Shown here piece by piece: positions 10,815-21,711 of a stretch of DNA of 64,000 nt (positions are counted from its first letter, which is position 1; every line of letters begins with the position of its first letter). The notes under the pieces were generated by a model. It was given only the letters and a program-made list of their open reading frames with translations, was not told the origin of the DNA and made no database searches. This DNA comes from Riptortus pedestris (taxonomy: Eukaryota > Arthropoda > Insecta > Hemiptera > Alydidae), in NCBI GenBank assembly GCA_019009955.1, contig CM032230.1:26046501-26110500 (forward strand), written 5' to 3'. The position numbers were made by a program, and so were the translations under genes.

Positions 10815-10855
10815 TTTTGAATTATATATTATCCCTTAAGGGAAATCTGCTAAAA
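10728..10855. mobile_element. (TA)n tracts and HINE-like remnants behind the Helitron
   Basis: A short plus-strand HINE-like piece (TGTCTGTTAACACTCTAGCG near 10749) lies between two TA tracts. The minus-strand 5' terminus CCCTTAAGGGAAATCTGCTA at 10833-10852 completes the copy that started at 8587. Confidence 0.6.
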
Positions 10856-11360
10856 TGTACAGAACAACAAACGCAGAGCATCAATGGTTTAACGTGCTTG
10901 GTTTTATAAAACTTTTCGATATGACTCATAACAACGGTGATATTATGAAATATTTCGAATCCCCTCCGCTCTAACTCCCCCTATTCTTAGTCAGGTAGTG
11001 TTGACTAAAACAGTTAAATATCGAAATAAAATGATACGTCCTCACAATATTTAAAGGAGCAAATAATAAAATATTTGCATGTACCCAACACAATAAAATT
11101 TCAATGAAAACAGTAACTGGTATTTAAGCTTCCAATGAAGTGCTTCATAATCTAACAACTTATTATTAATATGACATGAGAAGGAGTTGGGGTTTACTGA
11201 AAGCTGAAAACTAAACAATGCAAATTCATCGGTTATTATTCCACATAGAGCCGTAAATAACAACATTTATAGGCAATTAAAGTTTCAATAGGATCGGTTC
11301 TATACAATTTCTCCATTCTACGTATAATAACGGAGATATTTCGATTTTGCAAATAGGAAA
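10856..11360 (-). mobile_element. HINE-like core fragments, diverged
   Basis: The segment with GGTATTTAAGCTTCCAATG near 11120 and CTGAAAGCTGAAAACTAAAC near 11197 matches the long-subfamily core, followed by GGTTCTATACAATTT near 11295 and AACGGAGATATTTCGATTTT near 11329. Termini are lost. Confidence 0.55.
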
Positions 11361-11663
11361 TAATCAATTCCGTTATTGCCTTGAGTGTTTACAATTTGTA
11401 TTCAGTGCATGCAGCAATTAGTACTGCACGGGCGAAACTGAAAACTGACGTTTTCATCCTCATTAAGATTGTGCTTACTGACGTAATGTTCTGTTTTTAA
11501 ACTCTTCTTTTTCAAGGCACTGCTATTGTATTGGATATGGGGCTACGTGTTTGAGGCCGTTGTTGACTAACCGTCCTCTTTACTGGGTAACTGAATACAA
11601 CGATCATACTCTTTCAGGGATACTGGCATGCATTCATCTGACAGAATGTTTGCTGATTGATTA
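11361..11663. other. No recognised feature
   Basis: Unique-looking AT-rich DNA between two HINE-like remnants; no open frame of note. Confidence 0.5.
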
Positions 11664-11745
11664 ATTAAAAGTCCGTCACTCAGGGGCTGCGAAAATTAAG
11701 CAGATTTCCGGCATGGAAATATAACACACATATGATATCCCCTCT
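11664..11745 (-). mobile_element. HINE-like 3' end fragment
   Basis: AAAAGTCCGTCACTCAGGGG then AAGCAGATTTCCGGCATGG. The following ATAACACACATATGATATC marks the subfamily also seen at 14972 and 35408. Confidence 0.65.
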
Positions 11746-11877
11746 CCATTCAGTTTTGCGCATTTTGAAATTTTGTCTTATAACTTCCGGCGACTAAATA
11801 GAATTCGTTATTGTTCCAAAAGACTTGCCTAGATAGAACTACGATTTTTTTTCAATATGTATCAGGGATATGCATAT

Positions 11878-12138
11878 TGTCAACGTGGACATACAGGCCA
11901 GGTAAACTGGTACATGTGTTCTTCGTGTGGGAGCTGGGTAGTGGGCTCGTCCCCCACCTGGAGTAGCTCTCGCATGCTGACGACATACGAGCCAAAGCGT
12001 ATGTACGGTGGCATGCGTGGGCTACTCCTTTCTGTGACGCCAAATAGGATGTAGCTAAGATGCGGGGGAGTAAGGCTTCACGGCTAGGAGCCCCCGTATT
12101 GTTTCTACTCCTCTCTGGAATACACACTGTCAACGTGG
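11878..12138. other. GC-rich, hairpin-forming 239-bp block between 11-bp direct repeats
   Basis: TGTCAACGTGG occurs at 11878-11888 and again at 12128-12138, like a target-site duplication around an insert. Inside, 11960-11977 pairs with 12011-12028 (16 of 18 positions), enclosing a perfect 7-bp stem ACATACG/CGTATGT. GTGGG/CCCAC forms a smaller stem just upstream, and GCGGGGG/CCCCCGT closes another near 12061-12097. GC content is far above the surroundings. Both strands are open across much of it (93 codons minus, 65 plus), but neither translation looks like a known protein. It could be a retroposed structured RNA or a piece of a transposon's untranslated region; I do not recognise it. Confidence 0.55.
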
Positions 12139-12831
12139 GCTACATGATGTCCTTTTACCAATGATAGCAGTAAAGATTAGAATAACCTTAATTCAATGTC
12201 AACATGAAAACATTATTATTTGAACCAACAAAGACAACAAAGTTTCTAATTATATTCATACATTCTTCTACAGAATGCATAAAAAAAAATTATACTCTAT
12301 AATATTTTATTATTTATTCGTGTTTTATACAAAATATGATAACTAAGTTTTGCGAGGACGGAGTTAGCATGGAAAACATACTATAAAAATTGATTACATA
12401 CTAAACGCTTGCTTACAAGTAACGAAATGCACATATTCAATACTATACTCAGCATATAATACGAATATATAGTGCAAAAGACCCATACTATCACCTTTCT
12501 TAATAGCACAGGCGATATCAGACGCGTCATATACTAATATTGTAAGTTAAATCGGTATGATTCAGGATATGAGGCTTTAAATTTTTTTAAATGCTCTGAA
12601 GCCATGATTTTTATTCCAATCTATTTTATTTATCTAGGTTTATAATTTCTGAATGGCGAAAGCAACGAAATTTATTTTATATCCAAAAAGAAATTAGGGT
12701 TGAAGTTTTTAGTAAGGGACAAAAATATATGAATGCTCAACTAAGGTATATGGATGGATATATGAATGCCAAATGAAGATATTTGGTGATACCTTAGTTG
12801 CACCAAGACTAATAATGAACCATTTATTCAC
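12139..12831. other. AT-rich DNA without recognised feature
   Basis: No element end, open frame of note or RNA gene was seen. Confidence 0.5.
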
Positions 12832-12945
12832 TTTTAGTAGATTCCCTTTAAAGGAAATTAGTTATAGGTTTAGAGGGGGAATTTTGATGAAAATGGACGG
12901 ATCGAAAAAGTGTAAAGAAGAAATCTTATTGCAATAAAATAATAA
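12832..12945 (+). mobile_element. HINE-like 5' end, internally deleted
   Basis: TTTTAGTAGATTCCCTTTAA (12833) is a mutated 5' terminus. It jumps directly to core sequence (GGTTTAGAGGGGGAATTTTG near 12869, CGGATCGAAAAAGTG near 12898). Confidence 0.5.
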
Positions 12946-13361
12946 TAATAATAAAAAAAACAAAGTTCCTTAGAAAATTAAAATATTCAAGACATAATTG
13001 AAGGGTTTGGTGCAAAAAAGAGGTAGCTCCAATTTTTCCAGTTTTTGGGAAACCAAAAAAAACGTTTAAAAAATTCAAATTTTAAGTTATGTAAAAATAT
13101 TGTTGTTGCTTACTTTCAATTATGGTGTTTAAATATTAGAACAGTATTTTCATTCAAAAAATATCATCCAAATGTTGGTGGTACGTGGATAATCCTTGGA
13201 GCTACCTCTTTTTTGCCCAAAAGAATGGAATAAGAGGAATTTAGGAATATGTTATGTCTTGGAAAAAGGTGTAAAAATAGATTGAATGTACCATTATTAT
13301 GTATTTTTATTCCAAGAAAACTGAAAATAAAGTACAGCAAAAGTATTGGTTTTACAAACAG

Positions 13362-13435
13362 AAAATAACATCATTATAACGAATAACATAAAATACGAAA
13401 ATAACATCATTATAACGAAAATAACATCATAACGG
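13362..13435. repeat. Short tandem repeat, ~20-27 bp unit
   Basis: GAAAATAACATCATTATAAC recurs three times with a partial fourth within about 75 bp. Confidence 0.6.
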
Positions 13436-13439
13436 TTGA

Positions 13440-14197
13440 AAGCTGCATCCTTTTGGGGCCAAATAAAAGAGTTTTTTTTTGGCACATGAAAGTGTTTATA
13501 ACTCCCAACAGCTATGGGATGGAGCTACCTCCTTTTTGCAGCAAACCCTTCAATCGTCGATCATATCACTAATTAACAATAGAATGTAATAATTCAAATA
13601 ACTTCTCATCTCTTCAATTCGTTATCCGTTTAGAATTCTCATTTATGAGCTCAAACCATTCCGACACTCATGTTGTTTTGAATAATCAAATTGTTAAGCT
13701 ATTCATAATCTGAACTGAATAGTAACAGATCTAATGGCGGAATTATGTCCCCCATATTTACTGGGACGGTAACAATTATTCATGGTATATCTTTTGTTGG
13801 TAAGCAAGGACAGCTGTAGAAGTTAACAGTGCGGTTTCCTTGTGGAAATCCAAGAGGGAGAGAATTGGGTAAAAATGTGCCCTGAGAGAGGAAAAGAGGT
13901 AGGCATAGCATGCCCAACGCAGTTTTTCAACAGCCTTTATTATACTCTTGACCTTACACGGCCGGTGAAAGAACACTAATGGTAGCCAGTACTCCAGCAT
14001 CATCAACTATGACTCAACACTTTGCACCTAATTACCGACACAATAATGATTCTTTTTCTTTATTCGAATAAAATGCGACTTGCTTACCTTACAATTCATT
14101 AGTTGTCGCCTTTATTCCACATAAATACGATACAATTATTGCATACAGGATTCCTTATTAATGTGAAAACGTTATGGCAAATAATGGTTTCAGAGAA
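13440..14197. other. No recognised feature
   Basis: The 13776-14006 (-) frame of 76 codons is GC-richer than its surroundings but has no motif I can place; a decayed transposon is possible. Confidence 0.4.
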
Positions 14198-14654
14198 TAA
14201 AAGTCCGTCACGCAGGGGCTGCGTAAACTAAGCAGATTTCCCACGTGAAGTTTTACAATAGAGAAATTTCAGAATAGAGAGTCAAACAGTTACGGGAACG
14301 GCCCGAACTAGCTCTTGACGGAAACTCACGACTAGACCCGAAGTTAGCCGATCTCATATCGCTGAAAACAGAAAAATTCAAATATCTCGGTTAATATTCA
14401 AGATACAGAATAAATGCACATAACATTATTTATAGTAAATTTAATTTGCAATAATATTGATTCTATTCAATTTTTCGATATGACCTATAATAACGGAGAT
14501 ATTGCGAATTTTCGAAATTTCCCGCCTCTAACCTCCCCCTCCCACTGATCCAATTTCAGCTGTTAACGAACGTGCTCTTTAGTTTTACACAAAACGTTTA
14601 AGCATCGAGTTTGGTAACGATCAAACGAAAATTGCGACCGCTAGAGCGTTAACA

Positions 14655-14705
<51 letters not shown>

Positions 14706-14827
14706 GAACGGACCTCATTTTCGTCATCTCCTGGGTAGGATCGATGGACATTTGAAGAAATTTTTCGAAACTCGCGTCATGAGTACGACCTCAATAGCTG
14801 ATTTCCCCTAAGGGAAATCTGCTAAAA
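14198..14827 (-). mobile_element. HINE-like element, complete copy
   Basis: A textbook 630-bp copy. AAAAGTCCGTCACGCAGGGG with hairpin CGCAG-GGG-CTGCG, then AAGCAGATTTCCCACGTG, core, GCGACCGCTAGAGCGTTAAC (14634), a (TA)n tract of about 40 bp (14659-14700), the 5' segment (GGATCGATGGACATTTGAAG near 14738) and the end AGGGAAATCTGCTAAAA. Confidence 0.85.
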
Positions 14828-14971
14828 TGGACCAGCGCAAGCATGCGCATATGTAAAAGAGAGGGTGCATTTTCCAAGTTATTCAATTGATTAAAACAAA
14901 AGTATTGACCAACGCACATAAGGTTCCATTAATTTATTTATTTTTCAGTTCCCTATTAGTCCAAAAGCCAC

Positions 14972-15354
14972 GTCAGGTACGAACTGCGTAAACTAAGCAA
15001 ATTTCCGAAGTGATGGTATAACACACTTGTCATCTCTTATCACCACGTATTCTCTATTTATTTGTATTTTTTTAACATATAAATAGAGAATACGAATGAC
15101 GTATATGCATGTGTCTCAACCATATTTGGAGTTTAACCTTGGAATGAAGTGGTTCCATGATATAACGCTTTATAGCTAGTATGGCATTAGTAGGAGGGGG
15201 GGGGGTACTGAGGGCCGAAAACTATAAAATGCAAATATCTCGGTTAATATACAATATAGGGAACACACATGTATAACATCAAATTATCAATAAGATTAAC
15301 ATTAAATTTTCAATTAGATTGGTCGGATACAATTTTTCGATCCGACGCTTAATA

Positions 15355-15425
<71 letters not shown>

Positions 15426-15441
15426 ATATATATATATATAT
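14972..15441 (-). mobile_element. HINE-like element split by Helitron DNA (3' half)
   Basis: The 3' end is mutated (GAACTGCGTAAACTAAGCAA near 14988) and belongs to the ATAACACACTTGTCATCTC subfamily. Core continues to GATCCGACGCTTAATAAC near 15340, where about 80 bp of TA begin. The 5' half is beyond the Helitron at 16341-16445 (GGACATTTGAGGAAAGG). Confidence 0.65.
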
Positions 15442-15471
15442 GATAAAAATCAATGTACAGACAGAGGTTAC

Positions 15472-15480
<9 letters not shown>
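15442..15480 (-). mobile_element. Helitron family A 5' end, inverted stub
   Basis: AATCAATGTACAGACAGAGG and the following TTACAATTTTA are the exact reverse complement of the family A start, lying head to head with the copy that begins at about 15520. Only these ~39 bp are present, with TA tracts on both sides. Confidence 0.7.
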
Positions 15481-15519
<39 letters not shown>

Positions 15520-15533
<14 letters not shown>

Positions 15534-16340
15534 GTAACCTCTGTCTGTACATTGATTTTTTTCGCGAAATTTCACGATAACTTTTCGTTTCACATGTCAT
15601 AGACACCATAACTGCATTTTGTTTCTTTGGTGTCTGTTTGTTTGTTTGTTACCTTTTCACGTATAAACGGCTGAACCGAATTTTATGAAACTTGGTATGT
15701 ATATTACTACTAACCCAACTTAGACTTTAGGCTATATTAATATCCTCTGAGACGAACAGGAGTGGGGGTTATAAGGGAAGCCTGAAATTAAAAATAGCGA
15801 TATTTCGTTTCCTATTGGTTTTTCGGCAAATACGAACATAACAAAAGTTGTTTATTTTGTTATTTAGAGTAACTTTTGTTATATACACTTTTTTCGTATA
15901 CTGAATTATAAACGAGATATACGCTAAAACCTATAGCGGAAGTGAACAATTTTATTTGGGACAAAAGGCCCAACCGAAATAAATAAAACTCGGTATGCGT
16001 ATTAGCACTAACGCTTTCATTATAATAAGCCATACCAACATTTCTAGGGACGGGTAGGAGTGGGAGTTATAAGGAAAGCAAGAAATTAAAAATAGCGATA
16101 TTTCGTTTCCTATTCGTTTTTCGGCAAAACCGAACTTAAAAAAACTCGGTATGTCAATTAGCATTAGTAAACATAAAAAATTAATTTTATTAAACCAAAA
16201 CGGGCCAAAAACGGGTATTAACCCTAAACACTGGGGCGGGTAAATGTCAAAATATTGTGCAAAGTAAAGCCTTGCCAAAAACATACCATCACCATTCAGC
16301 CTCAAATCAATTCCCGGGCGAAGCCGGGTATCTGAGCTAG
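15520..16340 (+). mobile_element. Helitron family A, two core units
   Basis: The start ATAAAATTGTAACCTCTGTC follows a TA tract, so the exact 5' base is uncertain. The end is ATCTGAGCTAG (16330-16340) followed by T, with the hairpin CCCGGGCGAAGCCGGG just before. Two core units are anchored by AGGAGTGGG at 15758 and 16056, a 298-bp period. No protein is encoded. Confidence 0.78.
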
Positions 16341-16445
16341 TATATATATAATTTGGAACGAGCCTAATTTTATGAACTAATGAGTATGATCGGGGTGGAC
16401 ATTTGAGGAAAGGTAGATCATATCATGAGTGCATGAGCAGTGAAT
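16341..16445 (-). mobile_element. HINE-like element, 5' segment of the split copy
   Basis: TTTGGAACGAGCCTAATTTT and GGACATTTGAGGAAAGG match the family 5' segment; the terminal motif is lost. This is the probable second half of the copy that starts at 14972. Confidence 0.55.
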
Positions 16446-17029
16446 GTTATAAAAATCCATCGACATTATCTACCATACCCAATACAGAGCACATTGGGAC
16501 TTAACTCCAAATTAGGTAAGACTCTAAATTATAGGTTCAAAGCTCTACATTTAAATACTCATAAATAATAATCAAACTAAGCTTTGCGCAGGCATTTCTC
16601 GAAATATAGAATATATGGTAATTTTTGATTGGTATATTTAATGCAATCTCAGATTCACTACACATTTTTTCTAAAAGGTATAAGAATCTTTCAGCGACTT
16701 GGCCGTAATTAGACATGGATATTATACAAGTAATTTGCTATTAGATATTATGATAAAACATCCTTCATTGCTAATGTAGATGGGAACGGCTTGCTAAGTG
16801 GTTGCTAGATGGCTTCGACTATTAGCAGGTTAGACACGCTGCTAAAGAGCCGTATAGTCATCAGACTGTTCGGTCGGAACTAACTTTAATTTCCTCACTT
16901 ACCTTAACCTCTATGGGAAAATCCAAAGAGCTTATAAAAATCGCAATTAGTACGCTTCATCCTAAGCTACTTGTCAGGCATTTAGAGTTTTTTATTTTTT
17001 TGGGTATTATTTTTATTAGCATATCCTTA
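16446..17029. other. No recognised feature
   Basis: AT-rich DNA with no element terminus or notable open frame. Confidence 0.5.
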
Positions 17030-17660
17030 TTTTCTTAAGGGAAATCAGCTATTGAGTGTCGTACTCATGTAGTGACTTATGAAAAATTTCCGCTCTAGCG
17101 GTCGCAATTTTTGTTTACTCGTTACCAAACTTGATATTTAATTTTTTTATGTACAAAGAAAGATCAAGTTGCTTAACGGCTGAAATCGGACTATTGGGAG
17201 GGGCAGACGGGGATTAGACAGGGAATTTCGAAATATTTAAATATCTTCGTTACTATACGTCGGATCCAAAACATTGTATAGAACCAAACAAATTGCAAAT
17301 TAAAAAATCTATAAATGTTGTTCTATACATAATTTCTGTATCATGAATATTTTATTAACGTCCACTTTTGCAACTAAGGCTAATTGGGATGGGTTATCTA
17401 CAGGTTACCACCCTTTTCTAGCCAGGGTGGGATTTTAGGATGTTATTTAATGAATTTCGTCACTAAATAATTTCCTTTGCCCAGGCGAGAATCGAACTCG
17501 CTATTCTAGGTTTGCATGTGAGATAAAGATCAACGCTTTAACTCGCTTGGCTAACCTCATCATGAACATTAACCGAGATATATTGATCGAAAAACTGTAT
17601 ATAACCAATCTTATTGTAAAATTAAATTCCTATAAATCTTGTTTATATATATATATATTT
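17030..17660 (+). mobile_element. HINE-like element with nested SINE
   Basis: The 5' terminus is eroded (CTTAAGGGAAATCAGCTATT near 17035). Core runs to CTGTATCATGAATATT (17336-17351), is interrupted by the SINE, and resumes at CATGAACATTAACCGAGATA (17561). It ends in a short TA tract near 17645; no 3' hairpin remains. Confidence 0.65.
17352..17559 (-). mobile_element. tRNA-derived SINE nested in a HINE-like copy
   Basis: The minus-strand copy runs from its 3' side (TTAACGTCCACTTTTGCAAC near 17356, GGGTTATCTACAGG) to its head (GCGAGAATCGAACTCGC carries the inverted B box near 17486; GGCTAACCTCATC at the end). Flanks are TCATGAATATT (17341-17351) and TCATGAACATT (17560-17570), an 11-bp target duplication with one difference. 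Confidence 0.85.
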
Positions 17661-17979
17661 ACTGTAAAGGCGGGAAGCTTTTTAAAGGCAATAATAAGAG
17701 AGCGTTAGACTGAAATAAAGGTATTAAAGAGATAATTTCCTCATAAGAAAGCATTAGACTGAAATATTTACTATTTTATGGAAAGATGAGGGTGAATAAT
17801 ACAAGTCACTATTTGAGTTCTCCAAAGAATCAGGTATATATTGATTAAATAACATATAAATAAATTCTTGAGCTAGCGCCGTAGTTTCCGCTATGGGCCA
17901 CCGCCTCGGTTATCTACATATGTGTGGCGGGTTTGTGAACTAAGCGAGCGCGGGAAATTCAATTCAAAGACGACTGAAC
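17661..17979. other. No recognised feature
   Basis: Contains a brief GC-rich patch (17875-17955, GCGCCGTAGTTTCCGCTATG) without a recognisable origin. Confidence 0.45.
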
Positions 17980-18570
17980 ATTTACTCTAATATGAGTATT
18001 ACCCAAGATATTTGGAATTAGTAGTTTTCAGTCCTAAAGAAACACCACCTCCTACTCATCTCATAATAACAATAAGCTGTTATAACATGAACCTCTTTAT
18101 TCTAAGCTTAAATACCGAATATTTTTTTCATGATACCATTATTAAGGGAGATACATACGAATTCGTTGTACGATGACGTTATCTATTACAGTTTTATATT
18201 ATTGTTTCGAAAATGCTTTTTTTTGATCTATAATATACTCGACATTTAACTGTTTCAGTCAACAATAAAAATCATATCTGTTACTGACAGAAGTCGCACC
18301 AGGAATATTGTGGGTTTAAAGGGGTAGTAGGAATTCGTAAATTCAAAATATCTCGGTTATTATGGGTCGAAATGAAACATATTATAGAATCAATCTTATT
18401 AAAATATTTTTGCTCAAAAATCGTCCTATTTATTTTTTTGTAACTCAAATATTAAGCGAATAATTCATTCTGATTTTCAGTCAGAACATGCGGTGAGATA
18501 TCACTAGTGTGTCATACCATCACATGGGAAATCTGCTTTGTTTACGCAGCCCTTGCGTGTCGGTTTTATC
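17980..18570 (+). mobile_element. HINE-like element, 3' two-thirds
   Basis: It begins in the core (ACCCAAGATATTTGG near 18001), passes CCTACTCATCTCATAATAAC and the GTGTGTCATACCATCACATG subfamily segment near 18508, and ends with GGGAAATCTGCTTTG, hairpin ACGCAGCCCTTGCGT and GTCGGTTTTA. Confidence 0.6.
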
Positions 18571-19018
18571 TTAATACTCTGCTAATTTCAAATCTTTTGA
18601 AGAAGACATAGGAGCACTTCTAAACATATGTGTTCACACACACCACATATGGATATGCGTAGAAATTCAACCTGTAATAAATTTAAATGTTATAGATGTC
18701 TTATGGAATTTTTAAGTCACAGCAATGGTTTTATATTTTTCCTTGCTTCAATAGGCATTGGAAAAACTTTATTTAGCTTCATTCTTCTTTGTTGGGTTAT
18801 TATCGAATTAAAAGGCAGTGAATGTATTGGAGTAGTATATTGGAATGGTATACCGCATTCCAGTTGTAGTGTGTAGCTGGCCTCAAGCCAAACTATGAAT
18901 TAGATCCAGAATACACAACTAAATGCGAGCCTTCTCAAACTACTTGGGCTCTCTGAGAGTTTATCTTTCTTTATCTATAATTGCCATTGTTCTATTTTGC
19001 AGATTTAATAGTACAAAT

Positions 19019-19020
<2 letters not shown>
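18571..19020. other. No recognised feature
   Basis: The 82-codon plus frame at 18628-18876 has no recognisable domain and no splice context. Confidence 0.4.

Positions 19021-19077
<57 letters not shown>
19021..19077. repeat. Homopolymer T tract (57 nt)
   Basis: A pure T run. It could be the poly(A) tail of a minus-strand retroposon lying at 19078-19260, but I cannot identify a body there; assembly length may be unreliable. Confidence 0.85.
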
Positions 19078-19080
<3 letters not shown>

Positions 19081-19294
19081 GCTTTCCTCGAATTCAAGAT
19101 ACTTTTGAAATGCCATGCCGTCTGTCACACTAGTTCAAATAGGCATCTGCGGCTGCCAATCAATTTATTTATTTATTAATTGTTATTGGCAACAAACTCG
19201 CAAGAATTTTTGTGCCTAGGTGGTCAAGCGCCTATTTTCGCTTTCCTTCCTTTCTTCGTTAGCCCATACCCTAGGAGATAAAATAATAAAAAAA

Positions 19295-19736
19295 TTAAAA
19301 TAGTTACCTCCGTTAATATTCATAATAGAGAAAATTTGTATATAACAAAGTTTATAGGTAATTTAATTTTCTATGAGATTAGTAATGTATAATTTTTTGA
19401 TCCGACGTGTAGTAACGGAGATAATTCAAATCTTCGAAATTCTCCTTCTATTCTTCCTCCTCCCCATTAACGAGCTTGACCTTTCTTTTTGAATAAAACG
19501 ATTAGATATCGAGTTTGGTAACGATCAAACAAAAATTGCGACCGCTCGAGCGTTAACAGACACAGACACACACACACACACATACACACACACACATATA
19601 TATATACATATAATTTTGAACGGATCTCATTTTCGTCATGTCCTGGATCGGTGGACATTTGAGGAAATATTTCGAAAATCGCGTCAAGAATAGTCTCAAT
19701 AGGTAATTTTCTTGAAGGTAAATCTGATAAAAAGAA
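19295..19736 (-). mobile_element. HINE-like element lacking its 3' end
   Basis: Core (CCGTTAATATTCATAATAGA near 19311), GCGACCGCTCGAGCGTTAAC near 19538, then a CA/TA mixed microsatellite instead of pure TA (19562-19612), the 5' segment (GGATCGGTGGACATTTGAGG near 19645) and a mutated terminus GGTAAATCTGATAAAA. Confidence 0.7.
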
Positions 19737-19916
19737 CACCCAGGTACATCTTTGCTTAATATTGTACTTTACATATAAAGTGAGCCTTAAGTTATTATAC
19801 GTAAGAGAAAAGACACATGCAAATTAACATATTTTTTCAGTGACTCTATGCACTGATGACCACGAATATGTTTAAAAAAAAATACAATAGAATCATAATT
19901 CCATGGAACTGATTTT
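19737..19916. other. No recognised feature
   Basis: Short AT-rich spacer. Confidence 0.5.
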
Positions 19917-19992
19917 ATTATTATTATTTATTAACGTCCACTTTTTGCAACTCAGGCTAATTGGGACGGGTTATCTACAGGTTACCATCCTG
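19917..19992 (-). mobile_element. SINE fragment, 3' part
   Basis: TTAACGTCCACTTTTTGCAA and GACGGGTTATCTACAGGTTA match the 3' third of the tRNA-derived SINE; the polymerase III head is missing. Confidence 0.75.
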
Positions 19993-21169
19993 GAACTGAT
20001 TTAAAAACGGTTATTCCATAGACAAAAATGAAGTTTGAATTTGGTAGATTGCGTTCACCTACTTTCAGTATCAGTACTGCTATCGTAAAGTTATTCACCT
20101 CCTCGAAAAATATTCTCCTTAATATAAGAGATAATAATTGTAGTCTTTAAGAAAATGTATATATTTTGTTTGGGATCGTCGGGAATGATGTAGCAGAATG
20201 AACTAACTGATAAAGCGGAAAATATGAGAGCCGTTTTAATGAGAGTTGAAGTCAAGGTAAGTGAGGTGGCTAATGGAAGTGCATTCAACTATTGAAGGTA
20301 GTTGGAAAACTACAAGGTTTGATGCTGATTGATGTTGTAGGAGTCCATCGTTCGATGATGGGATTCATCAAATATAGGAAAAAATGGTCGAAGATGAGGA
20401 CTCTGGCTTCACGTACGTTTTTCGGGAGGCACGTAGCGACCGCCCGTAATGCGGGACGTGTAATGGTTTCCTTACTATCCGACGTATCTTAGAAATATGT
20501 CACAGGTTTTTAAGGCATTTCTGTCAGTAGAGGTTGTGATCAATTTAGTTGAAATAACGACGACACGCCTCTGCTATCACTTCACTTTACACTTCTATAG
20601 GAGATCTCTGGGACATTGTCTCTTGAGGCGCCGGGGAGGGGAATAAGGATGAGTGGTACTGGAAAGGGCTAGGACTTCTGGATTAGCATGATTGGATAGC
20701 CTGCTGTGGAAGTTTCTGAATCTTAAGGGAATTGGGTCCTTTTCAAATGTCATATACGATCTTTATGGAGGCTCTCATTTGTAACATGATATGGACACCT
20801 CCTGTGGTGCGCACGACTTTTGATCGGAGTCTGGATGCGTCTGATGTTCGAAGGTTTTGCTGTACCCCACAAGAGGACGACACGAGATTCATCCAAACAG
20901 TCCACTAAGGTGTTATGCAAGGAAGATCTCGTTGGCCACGAATGGATGCAAATGTTTGTTTGTTTCATAAGGTTTTAGGGCGAAAAACTACTAGGCTATT
21001 ATCGCCCGGAAATGTCTATAGCTCTCGTTTTGGATAGGTTCCTGAATTTCGTGAGTAAATTTTGTTATATCCTGATTTATATATTTATTTTTAATTTAAC
21101 CTACATCTTAATTTAGATTTATTTTCCATCTGGCAACTGTTACATCTATTCTTAGTTAATCTTATGTTA
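19993..21169. other. GC-richer region of unknown origin
   Basis: From about 20290 to 21010 base composition is clearly less AT-rich than the neighbours, with short open frames (20292-20492 +, 20750-20968 -) that match no family I know. GGGCGA (20978) and TCGCCC (21002-21007) can form a hairpin stem. A decayed LINE is plausible but I see no reverse-transcriptase motif. Confidence 0.35.
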
Positions 21170-21204
21170 ATGGGGCTCAGGTTAGCCATGAACGAGACTA
21201 GTTT
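21170..21204 (+). mobile_element. SINE head fragment
   Basis: ATGGGGCTCAGGTTAGCCAT, then divergence: only the A-box end of the tRNA-derived SINE remains. Confidence 0.55.
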
Positions 21205-21711
21205 CTTAATTATCCATTGATCCTACCTAGTAGATGGCGAAAATGATATATTTGTCTGCTACCGCTCTAGCAGTCGCAATTTTGATTAATCATTATCACT
21301 CGAAATTGAATCGTTTTATGTAAAAGAAAAAAAAGATGGAGTTCGTTAATAAAGGAGAGGAATGTCGAAAATTCGTTATATCTCCGTTATTGTGCGCCTG
21401 ATCAAAAAATTGAACAGAGCCAATTTTATTGCAAATGCAATATCTGTAAATATTGGTATGTACGTATTTTCTCTATCGTTATTTTTAACGGAGATATTTG
21501 GATTTTATAGTACTCTCCTGGTCATGTCATGTTAGTAACAAGCTGTTATATTAAGAAGCACATTATTTGAAGCACAAATACCAAATATTGTTATCGATTA
21601 ACTTTTTACTACTAATTTTTAATACTACTAACTAATTTTTTTGAGATAAATGTAAATACGTGGCACACGTGGGAAATATGCTTAGTTATGCAGCTCCTGC
21701 GAGATGGAATT
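21205..21711 (+). mobile_element. HINE-like element without 5' terminus
   Basis: It starts in the 5' segment (TCCATTGATCCTACCTAG near 21209), has almost no TA core, passes the inverted GACCGCTAG-type block near 21260, and ends with GTGGGAAATATGCTTAG, a hairpin (GCAGCTCCTGC) and GAGATGGAATTTT. The next copy starts without a gap. Confidence 0.65.

Noticed and set aside
11852..12133. 93-codon minus-strand frame as a gene
   Set aside because: Openness is explained by low stop frequency in GC-rich DNA; the plus strand is also open and hairpin structure dominates.
13776..14006. 76-codon minus-strand frame as a host exon
   Set aside because: No splice signals and no recognisable motif.
15319..15537. 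Frames rich in Tyr-Ile repeats
   Set aside because: They are translations of (TA)n. The same holds for 8828-9070, 9020-9205, 40832-41047, 50063-50335, 51529-51756 and 56110-56298.
19021..19140. Processed pseudogene on the minus strand implied by the T57 tract
   Set aside because: No coding similarity or target duplication is visible to the right of the tract.
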